From Prevotellaceae bacterium (GTDB taxonomy: Bacteria; Bacteroidota; Bacteroidia; Bacteroidales; UBA932), in contig JAITAP010000014.1 in NCBI GenBank assembly GCA_031284065.1, positions 1 through 37,561 on the forward strand: a stretch of 37,561 nucleotides of DNA, in the 5' to 3' direction. Shown one piece after another: positions 15,123 through 24,694 of the stretch. Below the pieces are notes generated by a model. That model was not told where the DNA came from. It did not search any database and was given only the letters and a program-made list of their open reading frames with translations. The translations under genes and the position numbers were made by a program. Positions within the stretch are counted from its first letter, which is position 1. Each line of letters begins with the position of its first letter.

Positions 15123-18098
15123 ATGCCTTCTCTTCCCAGCATCCGGCAGCTATACTTTAAGGATACCTCCTTTGCCAACCTGATGAATCGCCGCATCTAC
15201 AACATCCTGCTCATCGCCAGCCGGTACGACATCTTCATGCTGGAGGACGACGGGCGGGTGGACGAGCAAATTTTCAACGAGTACGTTTCGCTCAGCCTGC
15301 GCTACCCGCCTCGCTTCACGCAGGCGTCAACGGAGGCGGAGGCGCTGGCGCTGCTGCGGGAGCGGCCGTTTGAGCTTATCATCAGTATGCCCGGCGGCGA
15401 CAGCGATACCTTTGAGCAGGCAAAGCGCATCAAGGCGCAGCACGCCAACATCCCTATCGTGGTGCTCACGCCCTTTTCACGCGCCGTTTCGCAGCGCATC
15501 GCCAACGAAGACCTTAGCGCCATAGACTACGTGTTCAGCTGGCTGGGCAACACCAACCTGCTCATGGCCATCATCAAGCTCATAGAAGACCGCATGAACG
15601 TTGAGAACGACGTGAGCGAGGCGGGCGTGCAGGTGCTACTCTTCGTGGAAGACTCCATCCGCTTTTACTCCTCCATTTTGCCGCACCTCTACCAAGTCAT
15701 TTTCAAGCAGTCGCGCTCGTTTATGACCGAAGCGCTCAACGACCACCAGCGTATGCTCCGTATGCGCGGCCGGCCAAAAATCATGCTGGCGCGAACTTAC
15801 GAGGAGGCTGTGGCGATATACAGCCGCTACAGGGACAACATGCTGGGGGTAATATCGGACGCCAGCTTTGAGCGGAACGGGAAAAAGGACAAGCTGGCGG
15901 GGGTTGACCTCTGCCGCTACATCCGCGCTGTTGACAAGTTTGTGCCGTTCCTGCTGCAATCGTCGGAGAGCGAAAACGTCCGCTACGCCAACGAAATGAG
16001 CGTGGGGTTTATCAACAAAAATTCCAAAACGCTGGAGCTGGAGCTGCGCGACCACATGAAAAACGACTTCGGGTTTGGCGACTTCATCTTCCGCGACCCC
16101 GATACGGGGCAGGAGGTGGCGCGCGTGAGCACCCTGCGCGAAATGCAGGACAGCATTTTCGACGTCCCCGACGAGTCGCTCATTTACCACATCTCCAACA
16201 ACCACATTTCGCGCTGGCTTTACTCCCGCGCCATCTTCCCCGTAGCCGAGTTCCTCAAGAGCATTATTTTTGAGGGAGACAGCGACCTTGCTCAGGTGCG
16301 CCAAATCATTTTTGACGCTATTGTGCAGTACCGCAAGATAAAGAATCGCGGCGTGGTGGCGGTTTTCCAGCGCGACAGGTTCGACCGCTACTCCAACTTT
16401 GCCCGCATTGGCGAGGGGTCGATGGGGGGAAAGGCGCGGGGGCTGGCGTTCCTCGACTCGCTCATCAAGCGCAACGCTTCGCTCAGCGAAATGGACATGC
16501 TGGACGTTGCCGTCCCCAAAACGGTGGCGCTCTGCACCGACATTTTCGACGAGTTTATGGAGCAAAACAAGCTGTATCCCATTGCGCTGTGCGTTATTCC
16601 GGATGAGGAGATGCTTCAGCATTTTCTCCGCGCCAAGCTGCCGCGCCGCCTCATAGCCGATTTCCTCGCCTTTATTGAGGCAATAGACTCGCCCATTGCC
16701 GTGCGCTCGTCGAGCCTGCTGGAGGATTCGCACTACCAGCCGTTTGCCGGAATTTACAACACCTACATGATTCCCTACGTAAAGGGGAGCAAGACCGGCA
16801 CGCTAAGTATGCTCCGCGAGGCCATCAAGGGCGTGTATGCGTCGGCATTTTTCAGGGACAGCAAGGCGTACATGGCGGCAACGTCCAACGTGATTGACAA
16901 CGAAAAAATGGCCATCGTGCTGCAAGAGGTGTGCGGCAGCGCCTGCGGGCAGCGCTACTACCCTTCGTTTTCGGGCGTGGCGCGCTCCGTCAACTTTTAC
17001 CCCATAGCGCCGGAGCTGCCGGAGGACGGCGTGGCAAACATCGCGCTGGGGCTTGGAAAGTACATTGTGGACGGCGGCGTAACGCTCCGCTTTTCGCCGC
17101 GGCATCCGCAAAATATTTTGCAGCTGAGCACGCTCGACCTTGCGCTGCGCGAAACGCAAACCAAGTTCTACGCGCTCGACCTCTCAAAAAAGAATTTCGC
17201 CCTGCAACCCGACGATGCGTCTAACCTGCTCAAGCTGCCCGTGTCCGAAGCCGAAAAAGACGGCACGCTGCGCCTCATTGCCTCCACCTACGACCCCGCC
17301 GACCAGCTAATCCGCGACGGGCTGTACGAGGGCGGACGAAAAATTATCTCCTTTGCCAACATTTTGCAGCACGGCGCGGCGCCCATTGCGCAGGCGCTGG
17401 ACAGGGTGCTTCAGGTGGGGCACAGCGAAATGGGACGACACGTGGAAATAGAGCTCGCCGTGAACCTTTCCCTCGACAGCAGCAAGCCCAGCACGCTCTA
17501 CCTCCTGCAAATACGCCCGGTGGTCGATAGCCGCGAGGTGATAACCGAAAACCTTGCCGACGTGCCGCAGGAGCAGCTCATCATCGGCACGGAGAACGCC
17601 CTGGGGCACGGCGCTACCGGCGACGTGTGCGACGTGGTGTACGTAAAGCCCGAAAACTTTAGCGCGTCCAACAACCAGCTCATAGCGTACGAAATCGAAA
17701 ACATCAACCGCCGGCTGACGGAGGAGGGGAGGGGCTACGTGCTGGCGGGTCCCGGACGCTGGGGCAGCAGCGACGCAAGCTTGGGTATTCCGGTCAAGTG
17801 GCCGCACATATCGGGGGCGCGGCTCATTGTGGAGGCGGGGCTTACCTCCTACCGCATTGACCCGAGCCAGGGCACGCACTTTTTCCACAACCTCACCTCG
17901 CTGCGCGTGGGCTACTTCACCGTGAACCCCTACCTGAAGGAGGGCGGCGGCTTTTACGACGTGGCGTTTCTCGACGCGCAGCCCGCCGTTACCGAAACGG
18001 CATACCTCCGGCACGTGCGCTTTGAAAAGCCCGTTGTGATAAAGATTGACGGGAAAAAAGGTCGGGGCGTGGTGATGAAGCCGACAGGCGAGGAGTAA
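15123..18098 (+). CDS. PEP/pyruvate-binding (PPDK N-terminal-like) protein with N-terminal receiver-like domains
   Basis: 991 aa; VLLFVEDSIRFYSSILP...GVISDASF receiver-like segment; SPIAVRSSSLLEDSHYQPFAGIYNTYMIPY PEP/pyruvate-binding motif. Confidence 0.82.
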   Translation: MPSLPSIRQLYFKDTSFANLMNRRIYNILLIASRYDIFMLEDDGRVDEQIFNEYVSLSLRYPPRFTQASTEAEALALLRERPFELIISMPGGDSDTFEQAKRIKAQHANIPIVVLTPFSRAVSQRIANEDLSAIDYVFSWLGNTNLLMAIIKLIEDRMNVENDVSEAGVQVLLFVEDSIRFYSSILPHLYQVIFKQSRSFMTEALNDHQRMLRMRGRPKIMLARTYEEAVAIYSRYRDNMLGVISDASFERNGKKDKLAGVDLCRYIRAVDKFVPFLLQSSESENVRYANEMSVGFINKNSKTLELELRDHMKNDFGFGDFIFRDPDTGQEVARVSTLREMQDSIFDVPDESLIYHISNNHISRWLYSRAIFPVAEFLKSIIFEGDSDLAQVRQIIFDAIVQYRKIKNRGVVAVFQRDRFDRYSNFARIGEGSMGGKARGLAFLDSLIKRNASLSEMDMLDVAVPKTVALCTDIFDEFMEQNKLYPIALCVIPDEEMLQHFLRAKLPRRLIADFLAFIEAIDSPIAVRSSSLLEDSHYQPFAGIYNTYMIPYVKGSKTGTLSMLREAIKGVYASAFFRDSKAYMAATSNVIDNEKMAIVLQEVCGSACGQRYYPSFSGVARSVNFYPIAPELPEDGVANIALGLGKYIVDGGVTLRFSPRHPQNILQLSTLDLALRETQTKFYALDLSKKNFALQPDDASNLLKLPVSEAEKDGTLRLIASTYDPADQLIRDGLYEGGRKIISFANILQHGAAPIAQALDRVLQVGHSEMGRHVEIELAVNLSLDSSKPSTLYLLQIRPVVDSREVITENLADVPQEQLIIGTENALGHGATGDVCDVVYVKPENFSASNNQLIAYEIENINRRLTEEGRGYVLAGPGRWGSSDASLGIPVKWPHISGARLIVEAGLTSYRIDPSQGTHFFHNLTSLRVGYFTVNPYLKEGGGFYDVAFLDAQPAVTETAYLRHVRFEKPVVIKIDGKKGRGVVMKPTGEE

Positions 18099-18119
18099 CC
18101 CAAAATGTTCGCCCTGCAA

Positions 18120-18310
18120 GCAACGCTCTATAACCTTGACAAACCTCGACTTTTAGTAAGCTCTGCTTTTGTCCCGGTCGCAAGCCTTTAGCCCCAAAAA
18201 GACTTGTGCTGACAGGCATAGCCGGAAGGGCAGCTTTGAAGCACAGCCCGAACTTCTACCCTGACTGCCCGGCGCACTTTGGAGAGCGCCATCTGGCGAT
18301 ACCGGCGTTC
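18120..18310. other. Possible structured or repeat-derived intergenic sequence
   Basis: Several local inverted repeats (TTGTGCT...AGCACAG; GGGCAG...CTGCCC) between convergent genes. Confidence 0.25.
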
Positions 18311-18322
18311 TGGGAAGGGTAG

Positions 18323-18883
18323 TTAGAACTGAATATTGAATCGCCCAATGTAGTGGTCAAAAAAGGCGGGGTTTACGTTGGTCAGGTTCATCAGCTCCGG
18401 CTCGCTAATGTTGCCGCTCACTTCTATGCAGTAGCAGGAGGGGTCGCTATCGTTTGGGTAATTTTTGTCGGTTTTGCTTAGCAGCAAAATCAGCGAATCC
18501 ATAGCTTTCGTTTGATTTTTCACCCCGAAAATTTTCAGGCAATGCCCGTCCCGCTCTACGTTCAGCAGCAGCACGTAGTCCGACTTGCCCAGCCGCTCGG
18601 CAAAATCGTCGAGCGCCAGCTTTGTTGGCAGGCGGTAAATGTGGACGTTGTCCACCGTTTTCAAAAAATTTTTCAGCGTGGCCTCCTCTGCGCGGTTTTC
18701 GTCAAGAAAGGGGGTGAGCATTGTTGGGTAGATGCTTATCTGGTGCACCGGCACGCCTAAGGAAACAATGTTTTTTTGCACATCAAAGCGTTTGGTCTGC
18801 GAGTAGCTGCAACCAAAAAACAGCCCCAAAACAACCGGTGCAAAGGGCAATACGGGCATACTATGGCGAACAGAAGCGTACAA
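18323..18883 (-). CDS. Putative lipoprotein of unknown function
   Basis: 186 aa; hydrophobic N-terminus ending VLGLFFGCSYS (lipobox-like). Confidence 0.6.
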   Translation of the reverse strand: MYASVRHSMPVLPFAPVVLGLFFGCSYSQTKRFDVQKNIVSLGVPVHQISIYPTMLTPFLDENRAEEATLKNFLKTVDNVHIYRLPTKLALDDFAERLGKSDYVLLLNVERDGHCLKIFGVKNQTKAMDSLILLLSKTDKNYPNDSDPSCYCIEVSGNISEPELMNLTNVNPAFFDHYIGRFNIQF

Positions 18884-19012
18884 AGTGTTTTTGATTATAA
18901 GTTGAACAAAATTACATCCCGCAACCCAATTTTCGGGCAGGATTGGCGCGAAAAATGTTACATTCTCCTAAAGAAAAAAAAGCTGCCGGCAATACATTCC
19001 GAATTTTTGAGG

Positions 19013-19423
19013 CTATTTGTCAAAGTGAGGCGCAAGAATAGCTGCCAAAACTTGAGGAATACGGCACGGTCTGTGGGTTGCCTCGTTCACGAAAACAAGC
19101 GTGAGCTCCGCTTCATTGATGAGCTTTTCGTCTTGGTTGCGTAGCTGGTAGTGAAAAATAATGCGCGCTCCGGGAAATTGTTTTATCGTTACGCGAACGG
19201 TCAGCAGGTCGTCGTAGTACGCCGGCGCAATGTACCGGACGTGCATTTCCGTTACCGGCATCATAATGCCCTGCCGCTCGAGCCCTACGTATGAAATGCC
19301 TGCGCTGCGCAGCATTTCGGTACGCGCTTCTTCGTAGTACAGGGGGTAGCAGCCGTGATACACTACCCCCATCTTGTCTGTTTCGCCGTAGCGTACTCGT
19401 ATTTTATGCTCGTAGCTGTACAT
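19013..19423 (-). CDS. Acyl-CoA thioesterase, YbgC/4HBT family
   Basis: 136 aa; RVRYGETDKMGVVYHGCYPLYYEEARTEMLR hot-dog motif. Confidence 0.9.
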   Translation of the reverse strand: MYSYEHKIRVRYGETDKMGVVYHGCYPLYYEEARTEMLRSAGISYVGLERQGIMMPVTEMHVRYIAPAYYDDLLTVRVTIKQFPGARIIFHYQLRNQDEKLINEAELTLVFVNEATHRPCRIPQVLAAILAPHFDK

Positions 19424-19463
19424 ATTTACTGGTATTGATTGATATTCTATTCCTAATTCAGCT

Positions 19464-20768
19464 TCACCTGCACCGTCCGCTGCCCGCTATGCGCGGCTCA
19501 TTTTCCATTGCACGCAGCAGGTCCTGCATCATGTTTTCCACCTCAAAGGGGAAGTCTGCCCCTTTTTTTGAGGAAGTATTGGTAACGAAAGCCCAGCGCC
19601 ATCCGCTTGTGTCGCGCACAACCGCAGCCGAAGTCCCGATAAGGGTTCCTGTTCGTATCCAGCGGCGTTCGTCCGCCATTCGCCACCCCAAAGGGTCAAA
19701 AACCGAATCGCAGCGCGCCATTGCCGCTACCGACTCCGGCGATAGAATGTCGGGGATTTCCGGCTTGCCGTCTATGCAGAGCGCAAAGCGCAGCAGCGCT
19801 ACCGGCGAGGCTACCCAGCCACCCGCCGCGCCAAGCGTGCGCATGTCGTACCCGCCCTCGCACTTCGGCACGTACAGGCGGGGATTGTCAAATGCCGCTA
19901 CGGGCTTTGCGCCGGGCGCATCGTAGTAGCACACTTCGTTGGCGTAGCGGTCGCGCGGGTAGCTGTTGCCCAGCCGCATGTTTGTAATGCCCATTGGCGT
20001 GAGCAACGCCTCGCGCACGTAGTCTTCGTAAGCAACGCCCGTAATCTTTTCGATGACGCAGCCCAGCACGGCGTAGCCAAAGTTGGAGTACTCGCTGTGG
20101 TCGCCTGCCTCAAAGTCCAGCGGCCTGCCCAGCACAAAGCAAATAATATCCTTAATGCCCACAGGCGGCGGGACGCGGAGTTCGCCTGCAATGGCGTGCC
20201 CCATGAACATCGGGTCGTCCCCTTGCGAGGCGTCCCAGCCGGCGGAGTGCTCCAGCAGGTGTCTTACGGTGATTTGCAGCGTGCGCTTATCGCAGATTTC
20301 GCAGGAAACAAAATCGCCCAAAATTCCTTCGCTGCCGAACACCTTGTCGTCCAAATTCAGCTTTCCCTGCTCTGCCAGCGCCATAATTGCGGTTGCCGTA
20401 ACCAGCTTGGATACGCTTGCCACGCGAAAAACATGGGTAGGGGTTACCTCCGTTCTCTGCTTCACGTCGGCGTAGCCAAAGCCTTTTGCGTACAGCAACC
20501 GGCCATCCTTTGCAACGGCGAGCGACGCGCCGTTAATTTTCCATTTCTTCAAAAAAAGCGATACCGCTTCATTCACGCTGTCAAACGCCGGAGCGCTGCA
20601 TGTTTCGTTGGTCAGGCACGGAATGGGGGACAGCGGAAAGGGTGAATACGATGAATCTCCTTCGCTTTCCCTGTGGCAGGCGCGCGTAAAAAAAAGCGTG
20701 AGGCACGCCAGCCCCGCCACCGCAGCAACCCCCGCTGCATAAAATATTTTCCGCTTGCTTCTCAACAA
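19464..20768 (-). CDS. Serine hydrolase, beta-lactamase (class C)/D-Ala-D-Ala carboxypeptidase-like
   Basis: FRVASVSKLVTATAIMALAEQGKLNLDD (SxxK), YSNFGY (YxN); N-terminal TM/signal. Confidence 0.88.
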   Translation of the reverse strand: MLRSKRKIFYAAGVAAVAGLACLTLFFTRACHRESEGDSSYSPFPLSPIPCLTNETCSAPAFDSVNEAVSLFLKKWKINGASLAVAKDGRLLYAKGFGYADVKQRTEVTPTHVFRVASVSKLVTATAIMALAEQGKLNLDDKVFGSEGILGDFVSCEICDKRTLQITVRHLLEHSAGWDASQGDDPMFMGHAIAGELRVPPPVGIKDIICFVLGRPLDFEAGDHSEYSNFGYAVLGCVIEKITGVAYEDYVREALLTPMGITNMRLGNSYPRDRYANEVCYYDAPGAKPVAAFDNPRLYVPKCEGGYDMRTLGAAGGWVASPVALLRFALCIDGKPEIPDILSPESVAAMARCDSVFDPLGWRMADERRWIRTGTLIGTSAAVVRDTSGWRWAFVTNTSSKKGADFPFEVENMMQDLLRAMENEPRIAGSGRCR

Positions 20769-20777
20769 CCTGATTTT

Positions 20778-21557
20778 TTATTCCTGATTCCTAAATTTTT
20801 CGCTCCTTCTCACCGCAATTCCTTTTTCCGCCAAATATTTTTTCAGCGCGGAGATTTCCAGCTCTTTGAAGTGAAAAAGGCTGGCGGCAAGCGCGGCGTC
20901 GGCTTTACCTTTGGTAAATGCTTCCTCAAAATGCTGCATGTTGCCTGCGCCGCCGGAGGCGATTACCGGAATACCCAGCGATTCGGAGAGCTGCGCCAGC
21001 GCGTCGCACGCAAAGCCCTGCTTTACGCCGTCGTGGTTCATGCTGGTAAAAAGTATTTCGCCTGCGCCGCGATTTTCGGCTTCCTTTGCCCAGCTGAACA
21101 AATCCTTACCGGTGGAGATTCGCCCGCCGTTCAGGTAGCACGTCCAGCGGCCGTGCTCAAGCTTTGCGTCAATGGCGCACGTAACCACTTGGTTGCCGAA
21201 ATTTTTTGCAATCTCGTCAATAAGCTCCGGACGGCGGAGCGCGGCAGAATTTACCGACACCTTGTCCGCGCCGGCGGAGAGCAGCTCCGCCACGTCCCGC
21301 AGCTCGTTGATACCGCCGCCCACCGTAAACGGAATGTTTATGCGCCGCGCAATTTTTTTCACCAGCTCGGCAAATGTTTTTCGCTCCTCGTGCGAGGCGG
21401 TAATATCCAAAAACACCAGCTCGTCCGCACCCTCGCGGCTGTAGGCTGCGCCCAGCTCCACCGCGTCGCCCGCATCGCGAATGTTGACAAAGTTAACGCC
21501 TTTTACGGTGCGCCCGTTTCTAATGTCAAGACAGGGAATGATACGTTTGGCAAGCAT
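20778..21557 (-). CDS. hisF: Imidazole glycerol phosphate synthase, cyclase subunit
   Basis: [36 protein letters not shown]...IPFTVGGGI...VIASGGAG. Confidence 0.95.
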   Translation of the reverse strand: MLAKRIIPCLDIRNGRTVKGVNFVNIRDAGDAVELGAAYSREGADELVFLDITASHEERKTFAELVKKIARRINIPFTVGGGINELRDVAELLSAGADKVSVNSAALRRPELIDEIAKNFGNQVVTCAIDAKLEHGRWTCYLNGGRISTGKDLFSWAKEAENRGAGEILFTSMNHDGVKQGFACDALAQLSESLGIPVIASGGAGNMQHFEEAFTKGKADAALAASLFHFKELEISALKKYLAEKGIAVRRSEKFRNQE

Positions 21558-21663
21558 TTAAATTTACAGAATTACAGAATTAATACAGAATTTACGCATA
21601 AATCCATCACAATACCCCTCGCTCCACTCTTCACCCTACCTACAGCTAACTTCCCCAACTCCC

Positions 21664-22248
21664 TCAGCTCTTCAAAAAATTCTTCAAGATTTGTTCGCCT
21701 ACCTGTGCGCTTTTTTCGGGGTGGAACTGTACGGCGTAAAAATTATCCTTGTGCAGCGCGGCGCTAAAGGGCTGCGCGTAGCTGGTGGTAGCGATGGTAT
21801 GTGCGCCAACCTGCGCACAGTAGCTGTGAACGTAGTACACGTAGGGCTCTTTTTCCAGCCCTGCAAACAGCGGAGAGTCTTTTGCTTGAATGGTATTCCA
21901 TCCGATATGCGGAATCTTGTGCTCGCCCGGATTGAAGCGGCTTACGCGCTCGTCAAATACGCCGAGGCACTCCGTGTCGTCTTCTTCGGAGTACGCGCAT
22001 AAGAGCTGCAATCCAATGCAAATGCCCAGCGTGGGCTGCCTCAAGCTGCGGATAAGCGTATCCAGGCCATGCTCGCGCAGGTACCGCATGGTTGTACCCG
22101 CCTCGCCAACTCCCGGAAAAATAACCTTGTCGGCGGCGCGAATTACGTCGGGATTGTCGGTAACCACAGCCTCCCGGCCTATTCGCCTCATCGCATTTTC
22201 CACCGAAAAAATATTCCCGGCGTTGTACTTAATAATTGCTACGCTCAA
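21664..22248 (-). CDS. hisH: Imidazole glycerol phosphate synthase, glutamine amidotransferase subunit
   Basis: VIFPGVGEAG, TLGICIGLQLLCAYSEE, FYAVQFHPEKS. Confidence 0.95.
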   Translation of the reverse strand: MSVAIIKYNAGNIFSVENAMRRIGREAVVTDNPDVIRAADKVIFPGVGEAGTTMRYLREHGLDTLIRSLRQPTLGICIGLQLLCAYSEEDDTECLGVFDERVSRFNPGEHKIPHIGWNTIQAKDSPLFAGLEKEPYVYYVHSYCAQVGAHTIATTSYAQPFSAALHKDNFYAVQFHPEKSAQVGEQILKNFLKS

Positions 22249-22296
22249 TGAACTCTTAGTTTAAAAAAAAATATTCCGGTATTTTCAAGCCGTTTG

Positions 22297-23043
22297 CTAC
22301 CTTATTTTGCCCCTGTGCACCTTTATGTACGCCTTGCGGTCGAAGCGGAAGTAGCGGGCGGCGCGGTGCGTTACGTTACGCTCCTTTTCCTCCAAGTCAA
22401 CAATATATTTTTCGTTCTCTATAAACTTCTTGTAAAAATTACGCACGTCGTAATTCTTGTTAAACAGCGTGCTGTAGGCCATCCGCAGCTCACGCGCCGT
22501 AAATTTTTTAGGCAGCAAGTCAAAAATTATAGCCGGATTGTAGATTACCTGACGGCGTATTTCCGCCAGCGCTTCGAGCAGGATAAGGGTGTGGTCAAAC
22601 GCCAACTTCACTGTGGTATCTGTTACGTCAAACCACTTTACGTCGTACTCTTTTGAGAAAGCGCCCCGCCGTTGGTTCATCTTAATGAGCGTAATGTAGC
22701 ACACCGTAACAATGCGGCCTATTTTTTGCCGTGTGGCATTTTCCAGCCACCGTGTGTCGCGCGGGTTGCTTGTCCTGTACGGCGAGCCGAAGCTTTTGAA
22801 CTGCCGCAGCTTTATATTTTTCAGCCCCGTAATATCTCTTACGGCGCGCTCTGCCGCCATGTCCAAATCTTCGTTGGCGTAAATAATGCTGCCGGGGAAT
22901 TTAAAATCGTTGTATTCGCTATTAGTTTCCTTACCCTGCCTGCTCATCAGAAGCATCTGGAGAGATTTGCCGTCAAAACCTAAAATTACACAATCTACCG
23001 ATACCGAACTAAAAAGAGCCTCTGTGCTTGAATAGTTTTCCAT
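22297..23043 (-). CDS. NUDIX-domain winged-helix transcriptional regulator (NrtR/AraR-like)
   Basis: NUDIX-like fold with degenerate Nudix box (GSIIYANEDLDMAAERAVRDITGL) and C-terminal wHTH (LPKKFTARELRMAYSTLFNKNYDVRNFYKKF). Confidence 0.82.
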   Translation of the reverse strand: MENYSSTEALFSSVSVDCVILGFDGKSLQMLLMSRQGKETNSEYNDFKFPGSIIYANEDLDMAAERAVRDITGLKNIKLRQFKSFGSPYRTSNPRDTRWLENATRQKIGRIVTVCYITLIKMNQRRGAFSKEYDVKWFDVTDTTVKLAFDHTLILLEALAEIRRQVIYNPAIIFDLLPKKFTARELRMAYSTLFNKNYDVRNFYKKFIENEKYIVDLEEKERNVTHRAARYFRFDRKAYIKVHRGKIR

Positions 23044-23235
23044 ACTGTCATCAACCTGTTGAATTAGGGGGCAAAGTTAGCAAATTTGTTTATCTATATG
23101 CAATGTTTAACAAAAAATATAGCGTAAATATATGATAGTCAAACTGTTGCATATCGTATAAAACACAATATCTTTTGTTGATTTGGCGGCGCGGTGAGCA
23201 GACGGTGTTCGTTCGGCGCGTGCAATTATCAATTT

Positions 23236-24192
23236 TCAATTTGCGCGGCTCGTCGGATTCCATGCGTCGCAGCCTTTCAGGACGTTTTGCGGGGTATATT
23301 TTTCCGCCTCTTTGCTGCTTAGCTGGCGCGACCACAGCACGCGCTGCGACGTATCCGCGCCTGCGCCCGTGTTCTGAAATTCGGCGTAGCGAGCCGTTTG
23401 CTCGCGCTCCGGCGCGTTCCAGTTGTGCCATCCTGCGGGAAGAATATGCGCGCCCAAGCTGCAACGCATGAACAGCGCTGCGGCGTAGCTGCGCCACGGC
23501 CGCCCAAGGTACACCCTGCTTACCGCCGAATCGGCTACCAGTGTACACCGGTTAAAAACGTAGCCAAACTCGTGATTTTGCGGCGTGGAGGCTGCCGTTA
23601 TGTACGAATTTTTTTTGCTCTTGATGGCGCAGCGCTCAAACCACGCCGTGGCGGGGCCAAAAATGAAGTCGGTAGTGCCCTCAATGTAGCACTCGGCGTA
23701 GTACTGCCGGCTGTCGCCGTTACCCGTAAACAGGGTATCCTGATTGCCCAAAAAGCGGCAACCTTTGAACACGGCTCTGTCGCCCTCTACGTGCACCGCC
23801 ACCGCCTGCCCCAGCTGCGGCGCGTTGTTTTCAACGGTAAGGTTTTCCGCCCTGAAATCGCTCCCCAGCACCAGCAGCGTATAAGTTTTGAACGTGCCCA
23901 TTTTGTTGATATTGGCGTGGTCGTTGTAGGTAATAACCGTTTCGTCCACGCTTTCGCCAATCAGCGTAATGCTGGTTTTGAAGGCCGGAATCACCAGCTT
24001 TTCCCGGTACACGCCCTTTCGGATAAAAATTCTGGTCTCGCCCTCCGGGCGGTAGTCGCGCACGGAGTTTACCGCCTCCTGAATGGTCGTAAAGCTACCG
24101 CTGCCGTCCTGCGCAACGATTATGTCGTAAGGAGCCTGCGCTTGCGCAAAGGCGCAGAGCAGGCAAAACGCTGAAAAAAGTACATGCTTCAT
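23236..24192 (-). CDS. Pectinesterase (CE8 family), secreted
   Basis: Signal peptide; IIVAQDGSGSFTTIQEAV, RIFIRKGVYREKL, CRFLGNQDTLF, YIEGTTDFIFGPATAWFERC, VYLGRPW. Confidence 0.93.
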   Translation of the reverse strand: MKHVLFSAFCLLCAFAQAQAPYDIIVAQDGSGSFTTIQEAVNSVRDYRPEGETRIFIRKGVYREKLVIPAFKTSITLIGESVDETVITYNDHANINKMGTFKTYTLLVLGSDFRAENLTVENNAPQLGQAVAVHVEGDRAVFKGCRFLGNQDTLFTGNGDSRQYYAECYIEGTTDFIFGPATAWFERCAIKSKKNSYITAASTPQNHEFGYVFNRCTLVADSAVSRVYLGRPWRSYAAALFMRCSLGAHILPAGWHNWNAPEREQTARYAEFQNTGAGADTSQRVLWSRQLSSKEAEKYTPQNVLKGCDAWNPTSRAN

Positions 24193-24694
24193 AAGGTAAG
24201 TTGCTATTTAATTTGGGGTATCTCAATATTGCGCAGCCCTCGAAATTTTAGAATGATTTTTTTTGTCCACAAGCTATAAGGAATTAGCGTAGTTCACGGG
24301 CAAAGCCGCAAGCTCTTCTCCGAGCATATTAATTGTTTTTTCTATTGCTCCGATTCGCTGCAAAGGTGGAACACATGCGTTATATCCGCAAGCTTTTGAA
24401 AAAAATTTCCGTTATATAGCGTTAATTTCAAAGCGTTTTTCGGGGCTGCGCCATTCCGGACGGGGCTGCGGTAACTTGTCGGCGGTGAGACGCGCGCCAA
24501 ATTTTGCAAATAAATTTTGCGCTACTTCTTGTTTTTTTGGTAAAAAAAACCGAAATTTGCAGGCTCGTAGTCGAGTATGGTATCGGGTGTTAGCGAATTA
24601 CAGCACAAAAGCATCACGCATTTACGCCTATAAATGTTTGATGTTCAAATAGTTAAGCATAGGCATATTATTAATTTTTTAGGAGGACAACCTT

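Noticed and set aside
18120-18310. Possible SRP (4.5S) RNA because of the CCGGAAGG core
   Set aside because: The conserved CAGGTCCGGAAGGAAGCAGCC context is absent; the similarity is limited to a few bases.
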